A stretch of 64,000 nucleotides of DNA, taken from assembly GCA_002415485.1 (NCBI GenBank), contig DHYU01000060.1, positions 3,512 through 67,511 on the forward strand, in the 5' to 3' direction. The DNA comes from Proteobacteria bacterium UBA5122 (GTDB taxonomy: Bacteria > Pseudomonadota > Gammaproteobacteria > Tenderiales > Tenderiaceae). Below the pieces are notes generated by a model, which saw nothing but the letters and a program-made list of their open reading frames with translations, had not been told where the DNA came from and made no database searches. Shown here in pieces: positions 51,291 through 60,126 of this stretch; the first letter of the stretch is position 1; the number at the start of each line of letters is the position of its first letter. A program made the translations under genes and the position numbers.

Positions 51291-52354
51291 GGGCTAACGT
51301 TTACCTCGTGCGGCAGGCCGTCTTCAAAATGCACGCGTGCCTGCATCTTGGGCGTCATGTGGATGATGCCGGATTCGTCGATGAGCATGGCGTGGTCGAT
51401 CTGCATCTGTTTGGCGATGCGTGGCCAGTCGTGTACGCCGGCGATGAAGAGTGCGGTGGCGGCGGCGTCGGCGGTGGTGGCGTCTGTGTGAATGATGGTG
51501 ACGGAGCTGACGCCGCGTGCGGGGTGGCCGCGTTGTGGGTCGATGATGTGGTGGTAGCGTTGGCCGTGGTATTCGAAATACCGTTCGTAGTCGCCGGAGG
51601 TGAAGACGCTTTCATCGCCGCTGACTTCGATGGAGGCGATGACGCCGGGTTTGCGTGGATGACGGATGCCGATGCGCCATGCCTGGCCGTGTTTGTCGCC
51701 GATGGCGCGCAGGTCGCCGCCGGCGTTGACGATGGCGTTGTCGATGCCCATCTCGCGCAGGATACGAATCGCTTCATCGACGGCATACCCCTTGGCGTAA
51801 CCGCCGACATCGAGCTGCAGTTGCGGGTTGCTGCTGGAGAGTGTGTTGCCCGTGAGTGTTAGCTGTGCCATGGATGGGGCGTGTTGCAGGAAATTTTTAA
51901 TGGCTTGTTCGGAGGGCGGCGGATCGGCCGGGCGTTCGTCGCTGTGAAAGCCCCACAGGCCGATTAGTTTGCCGGCGGCGGGGTTGAAGCGCTGTTCACT
52001 TTGCGCGGCGAGCTGGATGCCGCTGGCGATGAGTGCGCGTTGTTCGTCGCTCAGTTCGACCGTTTGCCCGGCCTGCAGTTGTTGGTTGAGCTGGCTGAGT
52101 TTGCCGGCTTGCCATGCGTGCCAGTCGTGATGAATCTGCTCCATACGGACACTGATTTTTTTGACGGCCTCTTCGGTTTGTTGTTTGTCTGCGCCGTAGA
52201 GGCTGAGGTCAATCAGGGTGCCGAGGGCGAGGAATTGTTGTTGCTGCACGCTGGGCTGTGGTTCACAGCCGCTGCCGATGATCAGCAGCAGGCTGCACAA
52301 CACGACAGTGCGCAGAGTTGTCAGGCGTTGGCGAATGGATGGCATCGAGGGCAT
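51287..52354 (-). CDS. apbE: FAD:protein FMN transferase (ApbE)
   Basis: A 355 aa lipoprotein (lipobox GSGC near residue 27) that attaches FMN covalently to threonines of Rnf/Nqr subunits and other flavoproteins in the periplasm. ApbE features include 'LDVGGYAKGYAVDEAIRIL', 'INDAIVNAGGDLRAIG'-type FAD segment and 'HIIDPQRGHPARGVSSVTI' plus 'ATTADAAATALFI' near the C-terminus. ATG 52354 or 52345 are both possible. First gene before the NusG-II gene. Confidence 0.92.
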   Translation of the reverse strand: MPSMPSIRQRLTTLRTVVLCSLLLIIGSGCEPQPSVQQQQFLALGTLIDLSLYGADKQQTEEAVKKISVRMEQIHHDWHAWQAGKLSQLNQQLQAGQTVELSDEQRALIASGIQLAAQSEQRFNPAAGKLIGLWGFHSDERPADPPPSEQAIKNFLQHAPSMAQLTLTGNTLSSSNPQLQLDVGGYAKGYAVDEAIRILREMGIDNAIVNAGGDLRAIGDKHGQAWRIGIRHPRKPGVIASIEVSGDESVFTSGDYERYFEYHGQRYHHIIDPQRGHPARGVSSVTIIHTDATTADAAATALFIAGVHDWPRIAKQMQIDHAMLIDESGIIHMTPKMQARVHFEDGLPHEVNVSP

Positions 52355-52426
52355 GTGTCTGATCACGGCGATAAACAGCGGTGAATATAGTCTGATTACG
52401 ATGTCGACGAGGATGTTGGTCTTCGT

Positions 52427-53380
52427 CTAGCGCGCCTTGAGCTTCTTTTCGATGCAGTCCATCAATTCACCTGCGATATCGAGTTCGAACTGTTTATCGA
52501 GTTCGCGGATGCAGGTGGGGCTGGTGACGTTGATCTCGGTGAGGTAGTCGCCGATGACGTCGAGGCCGACGAAGTAGAGGCCCTTTTTCTTCAGTGTGGG
52601 GCCGACCTGTTGGCAGATCCAGCGGTCGCGCTCGGTCAGCGGCCGGCCTTCGCCGCGGCCGCCGGCGGCGAGGTTGCCGCGTGTTTCACCACTGGCGGGG
52701 ATGCGCGCCAGTGCGTAGGGCATGGGTTCGCCGTCGACCATCAGGATGCGTTTGTCGCCATGCACGATCTCAGGGATGTAGCGCTGGGCCATGATGTATT
52801 GCTGGCCGTTGTTGGTCAGGGTCTCAAAGGCGACGCTGATGTTGGGGTCGCCGAGGCGCAGGCGAAAGATCGACATGCCGCCCATGCCTTCGAGTGGTTT
52901 GATGATGATGTCTTGGTGTTCATCCAGAAAGCTGCGCAGTTGTTTCATGTCGCGGCTGACCAGCGTGGCGGGGCAGCATTGCGGGAACCACGCGGTGTAG
53001 AGTTTTTCGTTGGCGTCGCGCAGGCTTTGCGGTTTGTTGACGACGAGCACGCCGTCGGCCTCGGCCAGCTCCAGCAGGTAGGTGGTGTGGATGTACTGCA
53101 GGTCGAGCGGTGGATCTTTGCGCATCAGGATCACGTCGAGTTCGCTCAGCGGGCGTGGATCGGGTTCGCTGAGGGTGAACCAGTCGTGTGGATTATCGCG
53201 CACCTCGAGCGGTCGTTTGATCGCCTGCACCTTGCCATCGCGCAGGAAGATGTCCTTTTGCGTCATGTAATACAGTTGCCAGCCGCGTTTCTGGGCGGCG
53301 AGCAGCATGGCGAGGGTGGAGTCCTTGTGCGGTTTGATGGACTGGATGGGGTCCATGATGACGCCGAGTTTGACGGTCAT
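52427..53380 (-). CDS. gshB: Glutathione synthetase
   Basis: Joins gamma-glutamylcysteine and glycine with ATP. The 317 aa ATP-grasp enzyme has the prokaryotic features 'KLGVIMDPIQSIKPHKDSTLA', 'DVILMRKDPPLDLQYIHTTY', 'KPLEGMGGMSIFRL' and 'AGGRGEGRPLTERDRWICQQ'. Lies nine bases downstream of gshA, with which it forms an operon. Confidence 0.97.
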   Translation of the reverse strand: MTVKLGVIMDPIQSIKPHKDSTLAMLLAAQKRGWQLYYMTQKDIFLRDGKVQAIKRPLEVRDNPHDWFTLSEPDPRPLSELDVILMRKDPPLDLQYIHTTYLLELAEADGVLVVNKPQSLRDANEKLYTAWFPQCCPATLVSRDMKQLRSFLDEHQDIIIKPLEGMGGMSIFRLRLGDPNISVAFETLTNNGQQYIMAQRYIPEIVHGDKRILMVDGEPMPYALARIPASGETRGNLAAGGRGEGRPLTERDRWICQQVGPTLKKKGLYFVGLDVIGDYLTEINVTSPTCIRELDKQFELDIAGELMDCIEKKLKAR

Positions 53381-53389
53381 ATCGATTCT

Positions 53390-54697
53390 CTATGCGGTTG
53401 CGTGTTTATGGGCGGCGATTTCGCGGGCGGCGGCGAGTAGCGCCAAACGGGCAATCACGCCATAGGCGTAAAAACGGTTGGGGTTGGCGTCGGGCGCCTT
53501 GCTTTGATCAGGCATGTTGCACGATTCGGCAAAGGCCAGCGGTTCAAAGTGCATGCCGGGGGCGTTGAGGTTTTCGTTGGGGCCACGGCGGGTGTGGACG
53601 CGGTAAAAACCGCCGACGACGAAGTGATCGATCATGTAGACCACCGGTTCGGCCACGGCCTGATCGCTGCCCCAGGTTTCAAATGAATAGACGCCCTCTT
53701 GCATGATGACCTGGCTGACGGCCTGACCGCCCTTGGAGGCCGACATCTTGTTGCGTTGTTTGCGGTTGAGTTCGCGCACCTCATCGACCGATTGCACCAT
53801 CATGATGCCCATGCCGTAGGTGCCGGCATCGGCCTTGATGACGACGAAGGGTTTGTCGGTGAGGCCGTATTCGTCGTATTTGGCCTGGATTTCTTCCAGC
53901 AGGCGGCTGACGTGTTTGACCAGGCAGTCGCCCCCCTCCTGGGTCTTGAAGTTGATCTTGCCGCAGTGGCTGAATTTTGGATTGATCAGCCACGGGTCGA
54001 TGTCGATCATCGATGCAAACTCATCGACCACGCCGTTGTACTGCGCAAAGTGGCCGGACTTGCGGCGGTTGGCCCAGCCCAGTTCCAGTGGCGGCAATAC
54101 CGGTTGCGTGAGGCCTTGCAGGATCTCGGGGATGCCGTCGGAGAGATCGTTGTTGAGCAGGATCATGCACGGTTCGAAGTCTTCGATGCTGATGCGGTCT
54201 TCATCGCGGCCGATCGGTGCCAGTTGCAGCTGGCGGCCAGAGGGCAGGTCGAGGGTCATGGTCTCGGCGAGATCCGCGATCAGCGAGCCGATGCGCACGT
54301 TGTAACCGGCATTGGTGATCATGTCGCGTAGTGTGGCGATGTTTTCCAGATAAAACAGGTTTCGAGTGTGGTTTTCTGGGATCAGCAGGATGTTGCAGGC
54401 CTTGGGCATCTCACGTTCGAGGATCGACTGGATGGCCTGGGTGCACAGCGGCATGAATGATGGATTCAAGTTATTGAATCCTGCAGGAAAAAGATTGGTG
54501 TCGACCGGCGCCAGCTTGAAACCGGAGTTACGCAGATCCACCGAGGTGTAGAACGGGGCAGGTGTCAGCAGCCATTGTTTGCGGAACCAGGTCTCGATCT
54601 CGGCCTGATGCTCGAGAAAGTGGCTTTCTATTTCCAATAGGGGACCAGTCAGCGAGGTCGTTAAATGCGGAACTGCGTGTAAATGCTCGATAGCCAT
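53390..54697 (-). CDS. gshA: Glutamate-cysteine ligase, proteobacterial type
   Basis: First enzyme of glutathione synthesis. The 435 aa protein belongs to the ligase group first noted in Acidithiobacillus-like and related proteobacteria, distinct from E. coli GshA: 'APFYTSVDLRNSGFKLAPVD', 'NLFPAGFNNLNPSFM', 'FVVIKADAGTYGMGIMMVQS' and 'GGFYRVHTRRGPNENLNAPG'. ATG 54697 is chosen because it keeps the gene clear of the divergent HD-GYP gene; an ATG at 54814 would overlap it. Followed by gshB. Confidence 0.9.
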   Translation of the reverse strand: MAIEHLHAVPHLTTSLTGPLLEIESHFLEHQAEIETWFRKQWLLTPAPFYTSVDLRNSGFKLAPVDTNLFPAGFNNLNPSFMPLCTQAIQSILEREMPKACNILLIPENHTRNLFYLENIATLRDMITNAGYNVRIGSLIADLAETMTLDLPSGRQLQLAPIGRDEDRISIEDFEPCMILLNNDLSDGIPEILQGLTQPVLPPLELGWANRRKSGHFAQYNGVVDEFASMIDIDPWLINPKFSHCGKINFKTQEGGDCLVKHVSRLLEEIQAKYDEYGLTDKPFVVIKADAGTYGMGIMMVQSVDEVRELNRKQRNKMSASKGGQAVSQVIMQEGVYSFETWGSDQAVAEPVVYMIDHFVVGGFYRVHTRRGPNENLNAPGMHFEPLAFAESCNMPDQSKAPDANPNRFYAYGVIARLALLAAAREIAAHKHATA

Positions 54698-54778
54698 GAT
54701 CTGCTCGTGGTCTGAAATAGGGGCTAATCTTATCTCAAAAGTATTGGCCGGGGTTAGGCCCTTGATCTTACGCATGGG

Positions 54779-56107
54779 ATGGACGATAGACTCCATATGA
54801 ATTGGGATATCCACAAAATGGTCGGACGCCGATTGTTGCTGGCGGCATTATTGCTGTCGCCGCTGTTTGGCGGACTGGTGGCATGGTTGGAGCTGCATCG
54901 GATCGATCATCTGGTGCTGGACCTGATCGACCGTGAGGCGGTGTTTGAACAGGAACTGGTGGATAGTCTGGAATCTCCCAATCTGGACGAGATCGGGCGA
55001 TTTCAGGACAAGGCCGTGTTTCTGACCGAACAGCACTTCGTGATGATTGATGTCTATGACGCTGAAGAAAACCACGTCGCGGTTGCTGTAGGCAAGGACG
55101 ATGCTTGGGTGCATGACTTTTTTGAGAAGCGGCACCACGCCTTTCCACTCGACCGCACGCTGCACTACGAACGGTTCTACATCCAGGATCGATTTTTCAT
55201 GCAGGTCTTAAAGCCGTTATGGCATAGCAATGGCCAACTTGTGGGTTATTTTGAGGGCGTCTATGAGGTCGATCACGATGTGGTCGAACAGATTGAGGCG
55301 CGCATCGTGCAGGGCGTGTTGATGGCGGTCGGCGGGATCTTTTTGACCTCGTTGTTGTTGTATCCGGTGATTGTCTTTCTCAATCGTCAACTCATCTGTT
55401 TTGCGCGTGATGTGTTTCAGGCCAACGTCGAGATGCTGGAGGTGATGGGCAGTGCGATCGCCAAACGCGATTCCACCACCGACAGCCACAACTATCGGGT
55501 GACGCTGTATTCGCTGCGCATGGGCGAGCACCTGGGGATGTCGTCGTCACAGCTCAGGGATTTGGCGGCGGGGGCGTTTTTGCACGATGTCGGCAAGATC
55601 GGTATTCGCGATGCTGTGCTGGACAAGCCGGGCAAGCTTACCGAAGACGAAATGAAACATATGCGTGAGCATGTGCTGCTGGGACTGGATATCGTTGATA
55701 AGGCGAAGTGGTTGGCCGGGGCGCGCGATGTGATTCAGTTTCATCACGAGAAATACGATGGTAGTGGTTATCATCAGGGACTCAAGGGGGAGGAGATCCC
55801 GCTGCATGCACGCATCTTTGCCATCGTTGATGTGTTCGACGCACTGACCAGCGAACGGCCGTATAAAAAGGCGATGTCGGTGGCGCAGGCCTTGTCCATC
55901 CTGGAAGAGGGGCGCGGCAGTCATTTTGATCCGGCGCTGTTGGATCGATTCGCGTTGTTGGCGGATCACCTATACGAGCGTTACGGCTGCGCCAAGTACA
56001 GCACGCTGACGCGGCGGCTGGCCGTCGATGTACGGCGCTATTTCTTTGATACAGGCTTGACCTGTTCGGCGACGTCTAAGCGAGGTCGCCCCACAGCGTC
56101 TGAATAG
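54779..56107 (+). CDS. HD-GYP-type phosphodiesterase
   Basis: A 442 aa membrane protein. A membrane segment (about 18-36), a periplasmic sensor (37-170) and a second membrane helix (about 175-200) lead to an HD-GYP domain (about 225-420). The HD is in 'GAFLHDVGKIGIRD' and the GYP motif in 'FHHEKYDGSGYHQGLKGEEI', where Pro is replaced by His (GYH). HD-GYP proteins degrade c-di-GMP with an iron or manganese centre; the substitution may alter protein contacts but the metal ligands look intact. ATG 54779 or 54797. It overlaps the end of rsmE (convergent) by 32 bases. Confidence 0.88.
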   Translation: MDDRLHMNWDIHKMVGRRLLLAALLLSPLFGGLVAWLELHRIDHLVLDLIDREAVFEQELVDSLESPNLDEIGRFQDKAVFLTEQHFVMIDVYDAEENHVAVAVGKDDAWVHDFFEKRHHAFPLDRTLHYERFYIQDRFFMQVLKPLWHSNGQLVGYFEGVYEVDHDVVEQIEARIVQGVLMAVGGIFLTSLLLYPVIVFLNRQLICFARDVFQANVEMLEVMGSAIAKRDSTTDSHNYRVTLYSLRMGEHLGMSSSQLRDLAAGAFLHDVGKIGIRDAVLDKPGKLTEDEMKHMREHVLLGLDIVDKAKWLAGARDVIQFHHEKYDGSGYHQGLKGEEIPLHARIFAIVDVFDALTSERPYKKAMSVAQALSILEEGRGSHFDPALLDRFALLADHLYERYGCAKYSTLTRRLAVDVRRYFFDTGLTCSATSKRGRPTASE

Positions 56108-56807
56108 CACTGAGTGCGGTCAGGCCTGCGGTCTCGGTGCGCAACACCCGTGGCCCGAGGCGTATGCCGTGAAAGCCGTGCCGGATCGCCAGTTCGATCT
56201 CCTCATCACTGAGCCCGCCTTCGGGGCCCATCAATAACGTGATCTCGCCGCTGGGGCGATCCAGATTATGCAGATTGTGCGCTGCCGTGGGGGCGAGCAC
56301 GAGGCGATGTTCTCCCGCGGTGTTCGGCAACCAGTCGGCCAATGTCTGGGCCGCGTGTACATGTGGGACTTGATTGCGGCCACACTGCTCGCAGGCGCTG
56401 GCGGCCACGCCCTGCCAATGTTCGATTCTCTTGTCGAGGCGGTCGCCATCGAGTTTGACGCCGCAGCGTTCGCTGAACAGCGGCACGATCGCGTTGACCC
56501 CCAGCTCGACAGCCTTCTGAATGGTGTAGTCCATCTTGTCACCACGGGAGATGCTTTGTGCCAATACGATGCGCAGTGGTGATTCACATTCATGGGAGCG
56601 ATGCGCACCTACCCGTGCACTGGCACGTTTGCGATCGACCTGTTCGAGGCTGGCGCTGTATTCACCGCCCTGGCCGTTGAAGAGGATGATGTCGGCGCCG
56701 TCTTTGAGGCGCAGTGCGCGCACCACGTGGTTGAAGGCGTTGTCGTCGAGCGTGACGATGGCGCCTGGGGTTAGATCGATGGCGAGATAGATTCGCGGGA
56801 TGCGCAT
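56076..56807 (-). CDS. rsmE: 16S rRNA (uracil-1498-N3)-methyltransferase
   Basis: A 243 aa SPOUT methyltransferase. Family marks are the N-terminal 'RIPRIYLAIDL' and the C-terminal SAM-knot segments 'TLLMGPEGGLSDEEIELAI' and 'IRLGPRVLRTETAGLTAL'. ATG 56807 is used; the longer upstream frame shows no homology pattern. It lies eight bases after bioA's stop on the same strand. Confidence 0.93.
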   Translation of the reverse strand: MRIPRIYLAIDLTPGAIVTLDDNAFNHVVRALRLKDGADIILFNGQGGEYSASLEQVDRKRASARVGAHRSHECESPLRIVLAQSISRGDKMDYTIQKAVELGVNAIVPLFSERCGVKLDGDRLDKRIEHWQGVAASACEQCGRNQVPHVHAAQTLADWLPNTAGEHRLVLAPTAAHNLHNLDRPSGEITLLMGPEGGLSDEEIELAIRHGFHGIRLGPRVLRTETAGLTALSAIQTLWGDLA

Positions 56808-56815
56808 GCGTAGTC

Positions 56816-58168
56816 CTAGTCCTGGGTGGCGAGGTGGATGCCGTCGGTTGCGACGCGGGCGAGGAAGTCGATCTGCTCGGGTTCGATCACGTAGGGCGGC
56901 ATGAAGTAGACGACATTGCCCAGCGGTCTGAGTAGCGCGCCTTGGCTCAGTGCGTGTTGGTACACGCGCAGGCCACGGCGCTGTTGCCACGGGAAGGGTT
57001 TGCGTGTGGCCTTGTCCTCGACCATTTCAATCGCCAGTACCATGCCGCGGTGGCGGATCTGGCCGACGTGCGGGTGATCCTGCAGGTGGGCAGTTGCACG
57101 GGCCATGTGCGCGGACAGCGCCTGGTTTTTTTCGATGATGTCGTCGCTGGCGAAGATGTCGAGTGTCGCCAGTGCCGCGCTGCAGGCCAGCGGGTTGCCG
57201 GTGTAGCTGTGCGAGTGCAGGAAGGCGTTGAGTTTTTCGTAGTCGTCGTAAAAGGCCTGGTAGATCTTGTCGTGGGTCATGACCCCGGCCAGCGGCAGGT
57301 AACCGCCGGTCAGCCCCTTGGACAGGCACATGAAGTCGGGTGTGATGCCGGCCTGTTCACAGGCGAAGAGGGTGCCGGTGCGGCCGAAACCGACGGCGAT
57401 CTCGTCGGCGATCAAATGGACGTTGTGGCGGTCACAGGCCTCACGCAGCAGCTGCAGATAACGCGGGTGGTACATGCGCATGCCGGCGGCGCATTGAATG
57501 AGCGGTTCGACGATGACGGCGCAGGCCTGGTGGGCGTGTTGGGCCAGTGCCAGTTCCATAGGTGCGAACATGCGTTCGGCGTAGGCGATCTCGTCTTCAC
57601 CGGGCTCCATGTGGAAGGTGTCGGCGCCGGGCACAGTGATGGCCTCCATCAACAGCGGGCCGTAGGTCGATTTGTAGAGGCTGACATCGCCGACGGCCAG
57701 CGCGCCGAGCGTCTCGCCGTGGTAGCTGTTGGCGAGGGTGATGAACTTGGTCTTTTGCGTTTGGCCAGAGTTGAGCCAGTAGTGAAAGCTCATCTTGAGT
57801 GTGGCCTCGATGGCGGCCGAGCCGTTATCGGTATAAAAGCAGCGATTGAGGCCGGGTGGCGTGATCGCGACCAGCCGCTCGGAGAGTTCGATGATCGGCT
57901 CGTGGCTGAAGCCACCGAGGATGACGTGTTCCAGTTGATCGAGCTGGGCCTTGACGCGCGCACTGATGCGCGGGTTGTTATGGCCGAACAGATTGACCCA
58001 CCACGAGCTGACGGCATCGAGATAACGCTTGCCGTCGAAGTCTTCCAGCCAGACGCCCTCGCCGCGTTTGATCGGGACCAAGGGCAGCCATTCGTGGTCT
58101 TTCATCTGGGTGCACGGATGCCAAAGGACATTGAGGTCGCGTTCGATAAGGGTGGCATTGAGGCTCAT
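56816..58168 (-). CDS. bioA: Adenosylmethionine-8-amino-7-oxononanoate aminotransferase
   Basis: PLP enzyme of biotin synthesis that converts KAPA to DAPA with S-adenosylmethionine as amino donor. The 450 aa protein shows 'LWHPCTQMKDHEWLPLVPI' and 'DAVSSWWVNLFGHNNPRI' at the N-terminus, 'DEIAVGFGRTGTLFACEQA' (Asp to PLP), and 'LSKGLTGGYLPLAGV' with the PLP lysine. No other bio genes are close. ATG 58168; upstream ATG 58213 is less likely. Confidence 0.95.
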   Translation of the reverse strand: MSLNATLIERDLNVLWHPCTQMKDHEWLPLVPIKRGEGVWLEDFDGKRYLDAVSSWWVNLFGHNNPRISARVKAQLDQLEHVILGGFSHEPIIELSERLVAITPPGLNRCFYTDNGSAAIEATLKMSFHYWLNSGQTQKTKFITLANSYHGETLGALAVGDVSLYKSTYGPLLMEAITVPGADTFHMEPGEDEIAYAERMFAPMELALAQHAHQACAVIVEPLIQCAAGMRMYHPRYLQLLREACDRHNVHLIADEIAVGFGRTGTLFACEQAGITPDFMCLSKGLTGGYLPLAGVMTHDKIYQAFYDDYEKLNAFLHSHSYTGNPLACSAALATLDIFASDDIIEKNQALSAHMARATAHLQDHPHVGQIRHRGMVLAIEMVEDKATRKPFPWQQRRGLRVYQHALSQGALLRPLGNVVYFMPPYVIEPEQIDFLARVATDGIHLATQD

Positions 58169-58308
58169 GGTTAGACTCGGGCTCGGGATAGGAATCGGGT
58201 TTTTCGTGGTCAAAAGCGCTATAGTGTACCGCCGCCATGATAGGGGATTCGGCGGTGAATGACGAGGGCAGGCGCCAGTGCGCTAAAATACGCCGACAGT
58301 AGATTGGA

Positions 58309-60123
58309 ATGTTTGGGATCGTGTTGAAGATAAAGGCATTAGGACTGTTGTTCGTGTTGGCGCTGAGCGGGCTGGCGGGGTGCAGTCGTGAAATCGACAA
58401 CAGTGACGAACATATCATTCCGCCCAGCAGTGATGCCTTTGTCGACAACATCCTGCTCTCGGTCGGTAAATTGGATCAGGGCTTTGCGCTGCGTACCCGT
58501 GAATATACGGCGTTGGTTGATTATCTGACGACGTCGATACAGATCATCCCCGTCTATCGCGACAAAGACGGTGAGGTCACGGTCGAGGGACAACTGGTTG
58601 CACATCGGCAGCCCAGTCAGCTGTTGCCACTGAAGGTCGGTAACAACACCATCAAGATGCGATCGTTGTCTGCGGACCGGCGCAATCACATCGATTATGA
58701 AATTGTGATCACCCGCCAGAATGCAACAACCTTTGCCGATGATGCCTATTTCAAGGCGTTGAACGCCGGTGCAGATGACCAGTTTGGGTATAGTCTGGCG
58801 CAGTCGGGTACGACCATGGTGGTTGGGGCGTATCATGAAGACAGTGGTGTAGGTGGGGTCAATAACAGTGGCGCCGATAACTCGGCATCGGCCAGCGGCG
58901 CGGTGTATGTCTTCGACGATGGTGGTGGCGATTGGATACAGCAGGCCTATATCAAGGCACTGGAGACAGGCGTCAATGATCACTTTGGTTATAGCGTCGC
59001 GATTGACGGCAATACGTTGGTGGTCGGCGCACCGGGCGAGGCCAGTGGGGTGGTGGGCGATCGTTTTGACAATTCTGCACCGGCGACAGGTGCCGCCTAT
59101 GTGTTTACCCGCACTGATAAGAACTGGACACAGCGTGCCTATTTGAAGGCTTCGAATATGGGGCTGAACGATAATTTTGGCTGGAATGTTGCGATCGATG
59201 GCGATTGGATTGCCATTTCTGCCATTGGTGAAGACAGTGCGGCCAGAGGTATCAATGGCGAACAAACGGATGATTGCGGTGGCACCAATCTCAATTGTGC
59301 GACGGACAGTGGTGCGGTCTATCTGTTTAAGCGCAGCTTCGCCAATAGCCAAGATACGGTGGGGGTGTGGACGCAGCAAGCCTACATCAAGGCATCAAAT
59401 ACTGCGGCGACAGATCGTTTCGGTTATCGGCTGGCGATGGATGATACCAATTTGATCGTCGGTGCACCCAATCAGGACACCACCAACACTGATAGCGGTG
59501 CAGCCTATGTGTTTGTCAGGTCTGGTGATCAGTGGTCACAGCAGGCCTTTCTCAAGGCGGCAGTCGCAGATGCGAGTGATCAGTTTGGCAGTAGTGTCGA
59601 TATTTGGCAGCACCGCGCGGTGATAGGCGCAGTGGGTGAAGATGGTGCGGTGGTCGGGATCAATCAGGACCCGAACGACAATGCCGCAGCCGAGAGCGGC
59701 GCGGTGTATGTCTTTAATCGTAGTGGCAGCACCTGGTCGCAGCATTCTTATATCAAGCCGAAGGTTGTTGGGGCGGGCGATCAGTTTGGCTACAGCGTGT
59801 CTTTGGATGTTGATGTGCTGTTGGTAGGCGCACCGTATGAAGATAGTTTTGATGTCGGCATTAATGGTAATGCCACGGATAATACGCGTGCGGACAGTGG
59901 TGCTGGATATCTCTTTCTTGAGAGCAGCAATGCCTGGGCACAGCAGTTTTATCTCAAACCCTTGCGCGTAGATAGCCAGGATTTCTTTGGCGGAGCAGTC
60001 GCTGTGCATAGCGGCGTCGCTGCGTATGGTTCTATTGGCGAGGCCAATGATCAGGTCGGTATTGATCGCACGGTGATCAATAATAATCTGTCGCTCTCAG
60101 GAGCGGTATATACCTTCCGCTAA
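58309..60123 (+). CDS. FG-GAP repeat lipoprotein
   Basis: A 604 aa lipoprotein (lipobox LAGC, cysteine about residue 25). After an N-terminal beta-sandwich (about 40-140, cadherin-like: 'LLSVGKLDQGFALRTREYTAL') come seven FG-GAP/integrin-like repeats, each with 'DQFGYSLAQSGTTMVVGAY' and 'SGAVYVFDDGG', which build a beta-propeller with Ca2+ sites. Probable outer-membrane surface protein in adhesion or polysaccharide binding. The repeats are near-identical in pattern, though not in sequence, and could recombine. The gene is divergent from bioA and converges with sbcB (4 bases between stops). Confidence 0.85.
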   Translation: MFGIVLKIKALGLLFVLALSGLAGCSREIDNSDEHIIPPSSDAFVDNILLSVGKLDQGFALRTREYTALVDYLTTSIQIIPVYRDKDGEVTVEGQLVAHRQPSQLLPLKVGNNTIKMRSLSADRRNHIDYEIVITRQNATTFADDAYFKALNAGADDQFGYSLAQSGTTMVVGAYHEDSGVGGVNNSGADNSASASGAVYVFDDGGGDWIQQAYIKALETGVNDHFGYSVAIDGNTLVVGAPGEASGVVGDRFDNSAPATGAAYVFTRTDKNWTQRAYLKASNMGLNDNFGWNVAIDGDWIAISAIGEDSAARGINGEQTDDCGGTNLNCATDSGAVYLFKRSFANSQDTVGVWTQQAYIKASNTAATDRFGYRLAMDDTNLIVGAPNQDTTNTDSGAAYVFVRSGDQWSQQAFLKAAVADASDQFGSSVDIWQHRAVIGAVGEDGAVVGINQDPNDNAAAESGAVYVFNRSGSTWSQHSYIKPKVVGAGDQFGYSVSLDVDVLLVGAPYEDSFDVGINGNATDNTRADSGAGYLFLESSNAWAQQFYLKPLRVDSQDFFGGAVAVHSGVAAYGSIGEANDQVGIDRTVINNNLSLSGAVYTFR

Positions 60124-60126
60124 AGA

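Noticed and set aside
56942..58174. Plus-strand frame of 410 codons
   Set aside because: It is antisense to bioA, whose reading frame shows clear family motifs.
58339..59379. Minus-strand frame of 346 codons
   Set aside because: It is the antisense of the FG-GAP lipoprotein; its apparent repeats mirror those of the propeller.
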